Source: Litorivita pollutaquae
GTDB lineage: Bacteria; Pseudomonadota; Alphaproteobacteria; Rhodobacterales; Rhodobacteraceae
Length of the DNA stretch: 64,000 bases
Assembly: GCF_003205515.1 (NCBI RefSeq)
Contig: NZ_KZ826481.1
Span: 662,660-726,659 of the forward strand
Direction of reading: 5' to 3'
Shown piece after piece: positions 1 to 9,452 of this stretch (its first letter is position 1; the number at the start of each line of letters is the position of its first letter). The notes beneath the pieces are model-generated. The model worked only from the letters and a program-made list of their open reading frames with translations. It made no database searches and was not told the origin of the DNA. A program made the position numbers and the translations under genes.

Positions 1-1
1 C

Positions 2-766
2 CCTGCTCGCCCCCATTGCAAGGATTACATCGAAGCCCTTTTCACCGAATACACGCCCTTGGCGGGCGACCGGAATTTTGCCGATGATCATGCGGTGATG
101 GGCGGATTGGCGCGGCTGGGCGACCGGCCGGTGATGGTGATCGGCCATGAAAAAGGCCATGATACCAAATCGCGGATCGAGCGTAATTTCGGCATGGCCC
201 GCCCCGAGGGATACCGCAAGGCCGTGCGCTTGATGGAACTGGCGCATAAATTCGGCCTGCCGGTGGTGACCTTGGTCGACACGGCCGGCGCCTATCCGGG
301 CAAAGGTGCCGAAGAACGCGGGCAATCCGAAGCCATCGCGCGCGCCACGGAAAAATGTCTGCAGATCGGTGTGCCGCTGGTGTCAGTGATCATTGGCGAA
401 GGCGGTTCCGGCGGAGCCGTGGCCTTTGCCACCGCCAACCGCGTGGCGATGCTGGAACACTCGATTTATTCTGTGATCTCGCCGGAAGGCTGTGCTTCGA
501 TCCTGTGGAAAGATGGTGGCAAAATGCGCGAAGCTGCCGAGGCGCTACGCCTGACCGCGCAAGACCTGCAAAAACTCGGCGTCGCAGACCGTGTCATCAC
601 CGAACCCTTGGGCGGCGCACATCGCGACCGCGAGGCCGCAATGGCTTCTGTCGCAACAACCATCGAATCCCTCTTGTCCGAACTGGACGGCAAATCGCCG
701 CAAAAGCTGATCGAAGACCGCCGCCGCAAATTCCTCGACATCGGTGCCAAAGGCCTCGCCGCCTAA
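2..766 (+). CDS. accA: Acetyl-CoA carboxylase carboxyltransferase subunit alpha (5' truncated by window edge)
   Basis: AccA is the alpha half of the carboxyltransferase that moves CO2 from carboxybiotin to acetyl-CoA, the committed step of fatty-acid synthesis in the cytoplasm. The reading frame is open from base 2, so the N-terminus lies outside the window; an internal ATG-like start at 59 is not the real start because conserved family sequence ([13 protein letters not shown]) precedes it. The crotonase-like fold is recognisable from the [11 protein letters not shown] block, the DTAGAYPG block and the glycine-rich [11 protein letters not shown] oxyanion region. The C-terminal end ([16 protein letters not shown]) is intact. 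It converges on the GntR gene downstream. Identification is near certain. Confidence 0.96.
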   Translation, partial: PARPHCKDYIEALFTEYTPLAGDRNFADDHAVMGGLARLGDRPVMVIGHEKGHDTKSRIERNFGMARPEGYRKAVRLMELAHKFGLPVVTLVDTAGAYPGKGAEERGQSEAIARATEKCLQIGVPLVSVIIGEGGSGGAVAFATANRVAMLEHSIYSVISPEGCASILWKDGGKMREAAEALRLTAQDLQKLGVADRVITEPLGGAHRDREAAMASVATTIESLLSELDGKSPQKLIEDRRRKFLDIGAKGLAA

Positions 767-781
767 AAACCGCCGCCGCTT

Positions 782-885
782 TCTGCTTTCTCTAAATATC
801 CCCGCCGGAGGCCTGAACCCCTCTGGCACTACGCTGGGGCCATAGATGCCTCCGGCGGGGATATTTGCAGGAAAATAGAAAGCAG
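782..885. repeat. Long inverted repeat between accA and the GntR gene, probable bidirectional terminator
   Basis: Two perfect 19-nt arms (794-812 and 848-866, beginning AAATATCCCCGCCGGAGGC) face each other across a 35-nt loop. An outer pair, CTGCTTTCT near 783 and AGAAAGCAG near 877, extends the potential stem. The element lies exactly between two convergent genes, where a transcription stop for both would be expected. The GC-rich stem flanked by A/T runs fits a terminator. It could also be a family-specific repeat, which one window cannot show. Confidence 0.6.
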
Positions 886-889
886 CGCT

Positions 890-1543
890 TCAAGCCACCA
901 GCATTTTCAACCCCTGGGTCACGTCTGAGCGCACAGCAAGGCGCAATCCTGGCTCATCGCCGGCTTTGAGCGCAGCAAGGATGAGGCGGTGGAAATGCGG
1001 AGGCTCTTTGCGTTGCAGCCGCCCGTAAAGCGCCCGCATCGTCGGGCCGAGTTGCAGCCAGACCGTTTCAGCCATGGCCAGCATAGCTGGCGCTTGGGCG
1101 CGCAAATATAGCGTACGGTGAAAGTCGAGGTTGCTGCGGATATATCCGACAGCGTCCTGACGATCGATGGCTTCAGGAATACCGGCATTGATCGCCTGTA
1201 GCCGCTCGATCAAGGCCATATGCGCCCGCGGCATGGCCCGCGAAGCCAGTTCAACCTCGATCAAAGAGCGCAGGGCCGACAGCTCTTCAATACGGTCATT
1301 GCTGAGTTCCGGCGTGGCGACGCGGCCCGACGACGATAATGACAGCGCACCCTCGGCCACCAGCCGCCGGATGGCTTCGCGGGCGGGGGTCATCGAGACG
1401 CCAAAATCCGCGCCGATGCCGCGCAATGTCATGGCTTGGCCCGGAGCAATTTCTCCGTGCATGATGCGGGTGCGCAACCCGCGATACACACGGTCATGGG
1501 CAGAAGGGGACGGATCGGGCCGCGAATGAATAAGCATGAGCAT
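890..1543 (-). CDS. GntR family transcriptional regulator (FCD/FadR-type)
   Basis: A winged helix-turn-helix domain lies near the N-terminus (HDRVYRGLRTRIMHGEIAPG, then FGVSMTPAREAIRRLV) and is followed by an all-helical ligand-binding FCD-like domain with conserved arginine, aspartate and histidines (LRSLIEVELA, NLDFHRTLY, HFHRLILAAL). The open frame extends to a TTG at 1588, but the ATG at 1543 (or 1537) gives the usual length of about 217 residues. No strong ribosome site precedes either. A 12-bp palindrome sits immediately upstream of the ATG and may be an autoregulatory operator. No neighbour points to its effector; target genes are unknown. Confidence 0.85.
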   Translation of the reverse strand: MLMLIHSRPDPSPSAHDRVYRGLRTRIMHGEIAPGQAMTLRGIGADFGVSMTPAREAIRRLVAEGALSLSSSGRVATPELSNDRIEELSALRSLIEVELASRAMPRAHMALIERLQAINAGIPEAIDRQDAVGYIRSNLDFHRTLYLRAQAPAMLAMAETVWLQLGPTMRALYGRLQRKEPPHFHRLILAALKAGDEPGLRLAVRSDVTQGLKMLVA

Positions 1544-1544
1544 G

Positions 1545-1556
1545 TTGTGATCACAA
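1545..1556. promoter_or_regulatory. Perfect palindrome TTGTGATCACAA, candidate GntR operator
   Basis: The 12-bp perfect palindrome lies directly against the predicted ATG of the GntR gene (one base away). GntR-family proteins commonly bind short palindromes with TTGT/ACAA ends and often repress their own gene. Its position over the likely 5' end of the message fits autorepression. The assignment is inferred from sequence and position only. Confidence 0.4.
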
Positions 1557-1640
1557 AGTGCCGCGCCGTCAAGTTGCACAACCAACAAAGCGTGCCTGCG
1601 CTGCGAATTTCACATCACGGCCGGGGTCCGGGCGGCATAT

Positions 1641-2336
1641 CTAGGCTTTGAACCGATACCGGTGCAGATCGCCGCCCTCTTCGCGCAACCAACGGCGCGG
1701 GGCGCGGGTGTCCCCATAGAGCTGTTCCACCGTCTCCCAGAAGGCCTGTGAGTGGTTCATTTCCGCCAGATGCGCGACCTCATGGGCGGCGACATAATCC
1801 ATCACCGCGCGGGGTGCCATCACCAATCGCCATGAATACATCAAGCCGCCTGCCGAAGAACACGACCCCCAACGCGAGCGGGTATCCCGCAGGGTAAGGC
1901 TGCTGTAGGAACGCCCCAAGGCTGCGGCATACCGATCCGAAGCGGCGGCCAATTCGGCCCGCGCTCGTTCCTTAATATACCCGCCAAGGCGCGCAGGCAC
2001 GCGGTCCGGCGCGCCCGGCACGAGAAGCTGTTGTCCCTCGACGCGCGGGCTGCGACCAGTGGCGGCGGGCGCAACGCGGTGAAGCCGGCCAAGCAGCGGA
2101 ATATCGGCGCCATGAGTGGCCAGAACCTCGGCCTTGCGGTCTGCCAGCTGCGCGCGCAGCCAATCGGCTTTCTCACGGGCGAAATCAAGCCCCTCGCGGT
2201 CGCGCACGCCTTTCGGCAAGGTCAGCGTCACGCGCCCATCAAGCCGCGACACCCGCAAGGAAATCCGCCGCGCCCGCGCCGAACGACGCAGGGAAATCTC
2301 CACCCTTGGGTTGCCCTCGAGAATATGCTGCGCCAT
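1641..2336 (-). CDS. YgjP-like M48-type metallopeptidase domain protein
   Basis: The C-terminal third contains the zinc-binding HEVAHLAEMNHS block, an HExxH motif followed by NH, as in the YgjP/DUF45 family of small zincins. The preceding conserved stretches LRDTRSRWGSCSS and LVMAPRAVMDYVAAHEVAHL are diagnostic of that family. The frame can be opened from a TTG at 2357, but an AGGAGG ribosome site lies just before the ATG at 2336, giving 231 residues. No signal peptide is visible, so a cytoplasmic protein is expected. The physiological substrate is not known. It is divergent from the FYDLN gene across about 110 bases. Confidence 0.88.
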   Translation of the reverse strand: MAQHILEGNPRVEISLRRSARARRISLRVSRLDGRVTLTLPKGVRDREGLDFAREKADWLRAQLADRKAEVLATHGADIPLLGRLHRVAPAATGRSPRVEGQQLLVPGAPDRVPARLGGYIKERARAELAAASDRYAAALGRSYSSLTLRDTRSRWGSCSSAGGLMYSWRLVMAPRAVMDYVAAHEVAHLAEMNHSQAFWETVEQLYGDTRAPRRWLREEGGDLHRYRFKA

Positions 2337-2448
2337 ATCGCCTCCTGATTGCGCCAAAAGGACGGGAAAGCCTTTGACACCTGCCCTCTCTTATGGCAGT
2401 TGGCGCAGACCGTCGACAAGACTCATGTATTTTTGAAAGGGATGACCG

Positions 2449-2778
2449 ATGCCCAACGAAGAATGGGGCACGAAACGCGTTTGCCCGACCACCGGTAAAC
2501 GGTTTTATGACCTGAACAAGAACCCGATCGTAAGCCCCTATACGGGCGAGGTCGTCGAGATTGATCTCGGCAAGAGCCGGATGATCGCCGCAGACGCCGA
2601 AGATGCCTCATCCAAAAAGGCCAAAGAGGCCGAAACCGAAGAGGATGCCGTTGTTCTGGATGACGACGAAGATGTTGATCTGGACCTTGGTGATGACGTT
2701 CTCGAAGATGACGACGACGATGATGATGTCTCGCTCGACGAGATCGCCGATGTCGCGGCAGATGACGACGACAGCTAA
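2449..2778 (+). CDS. FYDLN-acid domain protein (TIGR02300 family)
   Basis: This 109-residue protein starts MPNEEWGTKRVCPTTGKRFYDLNKNP, the signature of the FYDLN-acid family found in most alphaproteobacteria. Two parts are visible: a conserved N-terminal head of about 45 residues with a single cysteine (the second cysteine position of a CxxC-like pair is not evident), and a very acidic tail from about residue 65 with long runs of Asp and Glu. A GAAAGGGATG ribosome site precedes the ATG. The function of the family is unknown. It lies just upstream of tRNA-Ala, an arrangement common in Rhodobacteraceae. Confidence 0.93.
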   Translation: MPNEEWGTKRVCPTTGKRFYDLNKNPIVSPYTGEVVEIDLGKSRMIAADAEDASSKKAKEAETEEDAVVLDDDEDVDLDLGDDVLEDDDDDDDVSLDEIADVAADDDDS

Positions 2779-2888
2779 GCTGTAAAATAATATGCGGCAG
2801 GCGGAATTTTCCACTTGATCCTGTCTGCTGCATTGCCTACTTAGCCGCTCACGAGATCCATTCTCGCATGGCGGCAACGCTTGGATTT

Positions 2889-2964
<76 letters not shown>

Positions 2965-3318
2965 AATCCACCCTTCATGCCCAATAGCCCACTGCACGCG
3001 TGATATTTTGGCGTGCAATTATGATCATTCGGATTGATGCAAACGGCCGCCCGGCGGGACGCAACGGCCATGCCTCTGTCAGAATGACTGCCGATCGTCC
3101 GCGTTGGGCCACAGCCGCCAACAGTGCGCCATGCGCATCGGCTCATGACCTGTCGCTCACGGCACCATTTGCCCAATGAGCGCAGGTTAGAACGATATCC
3201 AGCACCCATGCCCCAAAACCGCCCCGAGACCAAAACAGCGGCGCGCAGCACCCCGACTTTATAGGCGGGTGAGGCGTTTGAAGATGTTTAAACGCGTGCC
3301 CGCAACCTGCGCGGCGCG
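2965..3318. other. Intergenic stretch with no recognisable gene
   Basis: About 350 bases separate tRNA-Ala from the convergent FAH-family gene. Open frames here are short and carry no family motif; the longest, on the minus strand, lacks typical coding character and overlaps the tRNA. No tRNA, terminator with a clear T-run or repeat was seen. Confidence 0.5.
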
Positions 3319-4017
3319 TTACTCCGCCTGCGTCACCCTCAACGAAACAGGAGACAGCCCGTCGATGCCGCCGGTGATCACATCGCCGGCCACCACGGGA
3401 CCGACCCCTTCCGGCGTGCCGGTCATGATCACATCGCCGGCGTCCAAATGGTAAAACCCCGAGAGATAGGCCATCACATCGGGCACCGCGTGGATCATCA
3501 GATCCAGTGTCGATGATTGTTTGCGCTGGCCATTCACGTCGAGAAAAATCCGTTGATCGCCTATCGCACCAAAATCCGCTGCCTTGGTCAGCGGGGCAAA
3601 CACCGCAGAGTTTTCAACGTCCTTTCCAAAGGTCCAAGGGCGCTTGATCTCGCGCGATTTGATTTGTAGATCGCGCCGCGTCATATCCAAACCGCAACCG
3701 TAGCCATAGATGGCCTGCGCAGCTTGCGCCGGCGTTGCGCGAAACAGCGGCGCGCCAATCGCAACGGTCAATTCCATCTCGTATTGAAAATCCTCGGTGC
3801 CGGGCGGATAGGGGATCGTGCTGCCGCTGGCACAGGTCATATGCGCCGATTTGGTGAAGAAAAACGGCGCGTCGCGGTCGGCCTCATACCCCATCTCGGC
3901 CGCGTGTTTGGCATAATTGCGCCCCACGCAAAAAATCCGTCGCACCGCATATCGGGCGGTTTCCCCGATCACGGGAATCGCAGGTTGGGTGGCGACAGGA
4001 AAAATGAAATCGCTCAT
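3319..4017 (-). CDS. Fumarylacetoacetate hydrolase (FAH) family protein
   Basis: The 232-residue protein has the FAH fold motifs IFCVGRNYAKHAAEMG, the metal-binding YEMELTVAIG with the E-x-E pair, and the C-terminal DVIMTGTPEGVGPVVAGD. Members are metal-dependent C-C hydrolases or decarboxylases of acylpyruvates and related keto acids. The short single-domain form is closest to acylpyruvase (FAHD1/YcgM-like) enzymes rather than true fumarylacetoacetase. The ATG is preceded by a CCGGAG ribosome site. It is followed, on the same strand, by tamB about 60 bases away upstream of it in the DNA, but a shared function is not suggested. Confidence 0.9.
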   Translation of the reverse strand: MSDFIFPVATQPAIPVIGETARYAVRRIFCVGRNYAKHAAEMGYEADRDAPFFFTKSAHMTCASGSTIPYPPGTEDFQYEMELTVAIGAPLFRATPAQAAQAIYGYGCGLDMTRRDLQIKSREIKRPWTFGKDVENSAVFAPLTKAADFGAIGDQRIFLDVNGQRKQSSTLDLMIHAVPDVMAYLSGFYHLDAGDVIMTGTPEGVGPVVAGDVITGGIDGLSPVSLRVTQAE

Positions 4018-4079
4018 GATGTGCTCCGGTGGGTTTGGCGCACATAAGGAAAGGCGGCGCGCCTGACAACTTCAGAAAA

Positions 4080-7000
4080 TCAGTAATCTTTTTCGAAGTA
4101 AATCCCGATGCCGGTGTTGCCGTCAGACGAAAGCCCGCCTTTGACGGTCAGGTTGGAGCTGACATCGAGGTTGAGGTTGATTTCGCTGGTGCCTGACGAC
4201 CCGACCGTCACGTCAGTATAGATATTGTCTGAAATATAGCGCCCCGCGCGCAGACTGGCTTCGCCGTCATCCGATGTGGTCACATCCAGATCATCCAATC
4301 CGAAATTGTCGCGCAATGTGCCGATCACCCCTGCACCGCCCTGACCGGCCAAGGTGGCCACCGCTGCAGCCAGTTGCGCGGCTTGCAGCGCAGATATTTC
4401 GCTGATTGCGCGCCCAAACAGCAGCCGCGCCAAAACCTCGTCTTGCGGCAACTCGGGGCTGGAGAGAAAAGAAATCTCCGGATGCGCGGCATCCCCCTCG
4501 ATGATGATACTGATTGCCGTGTCGCTGGCTTCGGTGCTGGCGCTCAGACGGATATAGGGGGTGAAATCCCCAATAAGCTGCGCATAGCCTTCGTCCAATG
4601 TGAACCGTTTGCCCAAGATATCAAGACGCCCACGCACCAGATCAAACCGCCCCGAGGGCTCGATCGCATCCGTGGTGCCACGCAAACGCAAAGAGCCGCC
4701 CAATTCCGCATCAATGCCACGCCCGCGCACGAACACCCGCCGCAGCGCCGCAATCCGCACGTCCAGAGCATAGGGCCTGCTGCCCGCGCCGCTGCCATCC
4801 GAGGCGCCACTGCTCGGTTCGGCAATCAATCCGGCACGGCTGCGCGAGGCGCGCGCGTCCGCAGGTTCACCCACATGAATCACATCGGGCAAATCACCGG
4901 TGCTGCCGAACCCGCTATCAGGAACCCGCAGATTGGTTTCGCCCATCTCCAATGCCCCCGTGATCGACGCACCGCCTGTCAGTGGTCCTGTCATCTTGAT
5001 GGTCCCGCCCACCGAGGTGGTATAAAGTTGCGGGTCTTCGAGCCCGATGCTCTCAAGCGTGGCCGTCAGATCGGCACGAAACGGCGGGTTCAAATCCACC
5101 GGCCCAGACAGGCGCATTCGCCCGCCCGAACCGACCGCGCTGCTCATATCGATGCGTGCCTGACCGCCGTCCAAGGTCGCGGTGATATCCATCTGCGTCA
5201 GCGAATTGCGCAACGTAGGCGCCGACAAAGTGGCGTCGCGCGTGGTCACGCGCCCCGACAGACTCGACAGCGTGAACGGGCCATTCAACGACAGATCGAA
5301 CGCGCCGGTGCCATTGATCGATCGCGGCCGCAAAAACGGGTTGGCCAAAGCCAAAGGCCCGCCGCCAGTGACATCTATGTTGGCGGTATCAAAACTTGCA
5401 CCGACTGCGCCGCGCGCCGAAGCGCGTGTGCCGGAGGGCCCGTCGGCCTCAACTGACACCTGCCATGCGCCCGTGCCTGTGCGGCCCAGATCGCCGGTGA
5501 CAGTCAAAGGCCCGCTTAACCCGTCAACGTAGGCGCTGACATCGGTGAGACGCGCAACGCCGGTGAGCGCGGTTTGCGTACTGTTCATGTCGCCATTGGC
5601 CGTGATCGACACGGCGGAGGTTTTCGCGTCGAGTTGGCTTAAATGCAGGCCCGTGGTGTCGCGTTTGGCCGCCACAGCAACGGTGCCGCGTCCCCGCAGC
5701 AGCTGATCGGCGGCGTCTTGCCCGATGGCGAGGTTGTCGGTCTGCCCCTGTGCGGTCAAATCAAAGGCGCCGGACAGGGGTTCGATTGTGCCCTTGATCG
5801 CCATTTGCGCCGCACCGCGCAGCTTTTGCCCCGCCATCCCCGCAAATCGCGACAGGTCATCGGCGCGTAGGGTCGTGTCCAGATTGACGTCGATTGCGCT
5901 CATATCTCCGATCACGCTGACGTCACCGCTCAGCCCGTAATTCGCACCGCTCAGGGTCAGATCCTCGATCCGCAGCGGTTCGCGTTTGACAAAGGTGATG
6001 CGCGCGCCGCCCATAATCTCTTCGCCCAAGGCGCTGGCCAAGGCTGCATCGCGCGGGGCGAGCCCCTCCGCCGCATAATTGAGCACCGCAAAGGCGCTGC
6101 CAAGATTGCCCGGTTTGCGTTCGCGAATATACCCCGACGCCGACAATGCCATCCGCCGCGCTGCAAGCGTCGGTTGGTCCAATCCGTCGACCACAAGGCT
6201 GCCTTGCCATTCCTCGCCCGTGGCACGGTCGAATTGCAAGGCAAGCTGCGCCGCATCAACCCGGGTTTCGCCCCCGCTGACCGGCAAGAGCACCGGCATG
6301 CCGCCGGCATCCTTTATCTCTGCAGTGAGCGCGAATTGTTCCGGCCAGCGATCCGCATCCAAAGCCCCGCTGCCGGAGAGGGTCATCGCCTGTGAAATCA
6401 ACGTCAGCTGATCCAGCCTCAGCCCACCATCAGCGCGCTCCCCACCTGTCAGGGTCAAGGCAATATTATCGCCAAAAAACGGTCGGTATTCGGGCATGAA
6501 CAGCGTCGCGATATCCCCGCCAAGCTGTGCCTCGAGGCGGCGCAGCGGCACCGGGCTCGCCCCCTGGCGGTCTGCCTCGGTGCTGCCATTTGCCGCCTCG
6601 GCGGGCACGGTCGATAGCACAACTTGCCCCGCAAGACGGGGCGTGCCATCGCTGGACAATTCGATCTGCGTGGTGAAATCATCGAGCGGGCCTTCGCCCG
6701 CCACGGCCAATTTCAATTCCGGCGCTCCGGGCAACCCCGCAAGAGTGGCGGCCAATCCGCCCGCCTCTTCCTCGGCCAGAAGGTCCAGCCCAAGGCGCTT
6801 GGTCTCATTGTCGTAACTGGCTTCAAGCCGGAATTGCCCCGCAGGACCATCGTCCAACCGTTTGAGTGCCAGATTGATGTCGCCCGCGCCGCCGGCCAGC
6901 GCTGTGCTGCCCTTGAGCGAGAAGCTAACCGGTTGGCCAAGCAGCGGCGCCCCCAAGGCAATCCGTTTGGCTTCAATCTCGTCGATTTTCACCGAAACCG

Positions 7001-7436
7001 GCAAATCGGGCAAGGAAAACGGCGCGGCCTCCGGTGCCGGGGATGCGGGCGACGCGGTCTCCGGCGCACGGGCGACCTCGATCAATTCGGCCTTGAGCGC
7101 CGCAATTTCCACCTGTCCGCGCAAAATCGCGGAGCGGTTCCAATCCAGCGTGACGGACTTGAGCGTGAGCCAGACGCCGCTGTCATCAGCGATGGTCAAC
7201 GTGTCCAATGAGGCGCGGGCACTGAGCGAGCCTTGAAATCCGGTGATGCGGACTTGGCGGCCGGCGCCGGAAAGGTTGTCCTCAAGAAAAGCGGTCAGAA
7301 ATCCGCGATCCTCTTCGGGCGTATTGTCCGCGCTCAAGGTCGGGGCCGTTTGCGCCCATACCGGCGCAGGCGCCTGAGCCAAAGGCAGCGCCAGAATTGC
7401 GGCCAGCGCCGCCGCGGGTATGTCGATCCGGCGCAT
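4080..7436 (-). CDS. tamB: Translocation and assembly module subunit TamB (DUF490)
   Basis: This 1118-residue protein has an N-terminal signal/anchor (AALAAILALPLAQAPAPVWA) followed by long beta-rich repeats and the conserved C-terminal DUF490 domain ending in LTVKGGLSSDGNTGIGIYFEKDY. TamB spans the periplasm from the inner membrane and works with the Omp85 protein TamA in outer-membrane protein insertion and in phospholipid transport. It overlaps the upstream tamA stop as TGATG, so the ATG at 7436 is preferred over a TTG three bases earlier. Translational coupling with tamA is likely. The C-terminal segment VRGRGIDAELGGSLRLRGT is typical of the family. Confidence 0.93.
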   Translation of the reverse strand: MRRIDIPAAALAAILALPLAQAPAPVWAQTAPTLSADNTPEEDRGFLTAFLEDNLSGAGRQVRITGFQGSLSARASLDTLTIADDSGVWLTLKSVTLDWNRSAILRGQVEIAALKAELIEVARAPETASPASPAPEAAPFSLPDLPVSVKIDEIEAKRIALGAPLLGQPVSFSLKGSTALAGGAGDINLALKRLDDGPAGQFRLEASYDNETKRLGLDLLAEEEAGGLAATLAGLPGAPELKLAVAGEGPLDDFTTQIELSSDGTPRLAGQVVLSTVPAEAANGSTEADRQGASPVPLRRLEAQLGGDIATLFMPEYRPFFGDNIALTLTGGERADGGLRLDQLTLISQAMTLSGSGALDADRWPEQFALTAEIKDAGGMPVLLPVSGGETRVDAAQLALQFDRATGEEWQGSLVVDGLDQPTLAARRMALSASGYIRERKPGNLGSAFAVLNYAAEGLAPRDAALASALGEEIMGGARITFVKREPLRIEDLTLSGANYGLSGDVSVIGDMSAIDVNLDTTLRADDLSRFAGMAGQKLRGAAQMAIKGTIEPLSGAFDLTAQGQTDNLAIGQDAADQLLRGRGTVAVAAKRDTTGLHLSQLDAKTSAVSITANGDMNSTQTALTGVARLTDVSAYVDGLSGPLTVTGDLGRTGTGAWQVSVEADGPSGTRASARGAVGASFDTANIDVTGGGPLALANPFLRPRSINGTGAFDLSLNGPFTLSSLSGRVTTRDATLSAPTLRNSLTQMDITATLDGGQARIDMSSAVGSGGRMRLSGPVDLNPPFRADLTATLESIGLEDPQLYTTSVGGTIKMTGPLTGGASITGALEMGETNLRVPDSGFGSTGDLPDVIHVGEPADARASRSRAGLIAEPSSGASDGSGAGSRPYALDVRIAALRRVFVRGRGIDAELGGSLRLRGTTDAIEPSGRFDLVRGRLDILGKRFTLDEGYAQLIGDFTPYIRLSASTEASDTAISIIIEGDAAHPEISFLSSPELPQDEVLARLLFGRAISEISALQAAQLAAAVATLAGQGGAGVIGTLRDNFGLDDLDVTTSDDGEASLRAGRYISDNIYTDVTVGSSGTSEINLNLDVSSNLTVKGGLSSDGNTGIGIYFEKDY

Positions 7437-9253
7437 CAAAAGGCTTGCCCGATACCGATGTACAGATGCATGCCGTCGCCGCCGCCCGAAGTTGGTGCCG
7501 CCACGTCCAAACGGATCGGCCCGATGCCGGTGTCATAGCGCAAACCAATGCCTGCCCCGGAATGCCATGTGCCCGAACCGTCAAAAAACGCCTCTTCGCC
7601 AACATAACCCGCATCGGCAAATCCCACGACGCTCAGCTTTTTTCCGGTGGCGACGCGCAATTCGCCCGAAAGGCCGACAAAGCTGCGGCCACCACGGCGA
7701 CGCCCGTCGGGCAAATCAATGCCCAGCGCTTCGTAATCCTGACCACGCACGGTGCCGCCCCCCCCGGAATAAAACAGATAATCCGGCGGTGCCGATCCCA
7801 CGTCCGGCCCGAACAGCGAACCAAATTGCAACCGGGCGGCAGCGACGGTTTTCCCCTCGGCGCCCAAGGGTTTGTAGTAGCGACCGTCTAGGGCAATGCG
7901 CCCGCCAGAGCGAACGCTGCCTTGCGCATAAAACGGGCGCAGGTTGGCCTCGACAAAAGAGCCCTCACGGGTGTTGAGCACATTATCACGCCTGTCCCAT
8001 GTCAGCTTCAACGGCAAGCTAAGCAAATCATATTCGCGCTGCCCGAGGCTGTCCTCGATGCGCGACCGGCGCCATTCGAACGCCAATTCGCCGGTCAGAT
8101 CTTCATTGAGGATCCGGCGCATCCCGATCGAAAGGCTCAATTGATCAGAGATGTAATCCGGTTCGTCCAGATGTTCGGCCAAAACCCCGAGCACGAGCGC
8201 CGTATCCGTGCCAAACGAGGCGGGACGTTCAAAATCAGCCGAGAGGCTGTAATCCACGCCGCCGGTCTCGCCTGTGACGCCGCTGACCTCAGCTTCGAGG
8301 CGCAGACGCTCGGCACCGCCCAACAAATTGCGGTGCATCCAATATCCCGAAACCGCCGCGCCCTCTTGGGTGGAATATTCAGCGCCGATCCCAAAGCGAC
8401 GGGGTTTGGCATCGACCACCCGCGCATTCAGATCAAGCGTGTTGCCAGGGCCGATCTCTTCGGCCTCGTTGATCGCCACCGAACGGAAGGCACCGGTGCG
8501 GCGCAGACGGGTGGCAATGGTCTCCAAAACCTCCGGATCAAAGGTTTCGCCCCCCGGCAGGCCAGCGATCTTTTGCAACCGCTCTTCGCGCACCGCGCTG
8601 TCCCCGACAAAGATCAGTTTGTTAAAGCTGAGCTTTGGCCCGGTGCGCAGCTTGACCGCCACATCCAGTTCGCTGGCACGGTGATCGGCTGTGATGCGTT
8701 GCTCGGCAAGCGCGGTTTTTGCATAGCCTTCGGCGCGCCATGCCCCGACGCCAGCGCTCACCGCATCTTTGACCACGGTGCTCCGGGCTGCCCGTCCGGT
8801 GGCAAAACGCGATGGCAATTCCGCCCCCTGCGGAAGCGGCGCGACCTCGGCCTTGCCGAAATTGAACTGCGGTCCGGTGTCCACCGAAATCACAACCCGT
8901 TTGATATCGCCCAATTGCGCCAAAGGCGGCACCGACGCCGCCTCGCGTCCGTCGATATAGACATGGACAATGCCGCCATAAAATCCTTGGGCATAGAGCA
9001 CGCCGGTCATGCGGGCATAATCGGCCTGTGCGGCGGCAAGCACGTCTTGCGCGGTCGTGCGCCCGTCCACCTTGGCCGCCTGACTCAAGGAGGCAGCCCG
9101 CAGATCCTCGGCGAGATCCTCGGACGCGCCGGAGAATTTGAACTCCACCGCCTCCAAAGCGCGCGCAGGCCCTGCGTCCAATGACGTCAGGCCAAGCACC
9201 AAAGACAGGCCAAGGCCGAATGTCAGTCTGTGGGAGGGAAGGCGTTTTGCCAT
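7436..9253 (-). CDS. tamA: TamA, Omp85-family autotransporter assembly factor
   Basis: A signal peptide (residues 1 to about 32, ending ARALEA) is followed by POTRA-like modules and a C-terminal surface-antigen beta-barrel with conserved YSGGGGTVRGQDYEALG and an end in GPIRLDVAAP...IGIGQAF. The terminal phenylalanine is usual for outer-membrane proteins. The open frame begins earlier at 9295, but the ATG at 9253 gives a clean signal peptide and a 605-residue protein. It is the upstream partner of tamB in a two-gene operon with overlapping stop and start. TamA forms the outer-membrane half of the Tam complex. Confidence 0.93.
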   Translation of the reverse strand: MAKRLPSHRLTFGLGLSLVLGLTSLDAGPARALEAVEFKFSGASEDLAEDLRAASLSQAAKVDGRTTAQDVLAAAQADYARMTGVLYAQGFYGGIVHVYIDGREAASVPPLAQLGDIKRVVISVDTGPQFNFGKAEVAPLPQGAELPSRFATGRAARSTVVKDAVSAGVGAWRAEGYAKTALAEQRITADHRASELDVAVKLRTGPKLSFNKLIFVGDSAVREERLQKIAGLPGGETFDPEVLETIATRLRRTGAFRSVAINEAEEIGPGNTLDLNARVVDAKPRRFGIGAEYSTQEGAAVSGYWMHRNLLGGAERLRLEAEVSGVTGETGGVDYSLSADFERPASFGTDTALVLGVLAEHLDEPDYISDQLSLSIGMRRILNEDLTGELAFEWRRSRIEDSLGQREYDLLSLPLKLTWDRRDNVLNTREGSFVEANLRPFYAQGSVRSGGRIALDGRYYKPLGAEGKTVAAARLQFGSLFGPDVGSAPPDYLFYSGGGGTVRGQDYEALGIDLPDGRRRGGRSFVGLSGELRVATGKKLSVVGFADAGYVGEEAFFDGSGTWHSGAGIGLRYDTGIGPIRLDVAAPTSGGGDGMHLYIGIGQAF

Positions 9254-9452
9254 GTGTATATGTGCTCTGCTCGCTCTTGGTGCTCTATCGCGCATCGTCC
9301 TGCATGTGCGGCGGTGCTTTACTTAGAGATAGGGCGCATCATGGGCTTCGGCCAGCAAAAACCTGCGCGGCGAACCGAAAGTCGCGCGGGTTTTCGCCGA
9401 AGACCGCGATGGCGGCACAAGGGAGGCAAACTGTCGCGCGGCCTGCGCGTGG

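Noticed and set aside
4374-5456. Long plus-strand open frame (360 codons) inside the tamB region
   Set aside because: It lies antisense to tamB, has Arg/Gln-rich low-quality sequence and no motif; high GC makes such antisense frames common.
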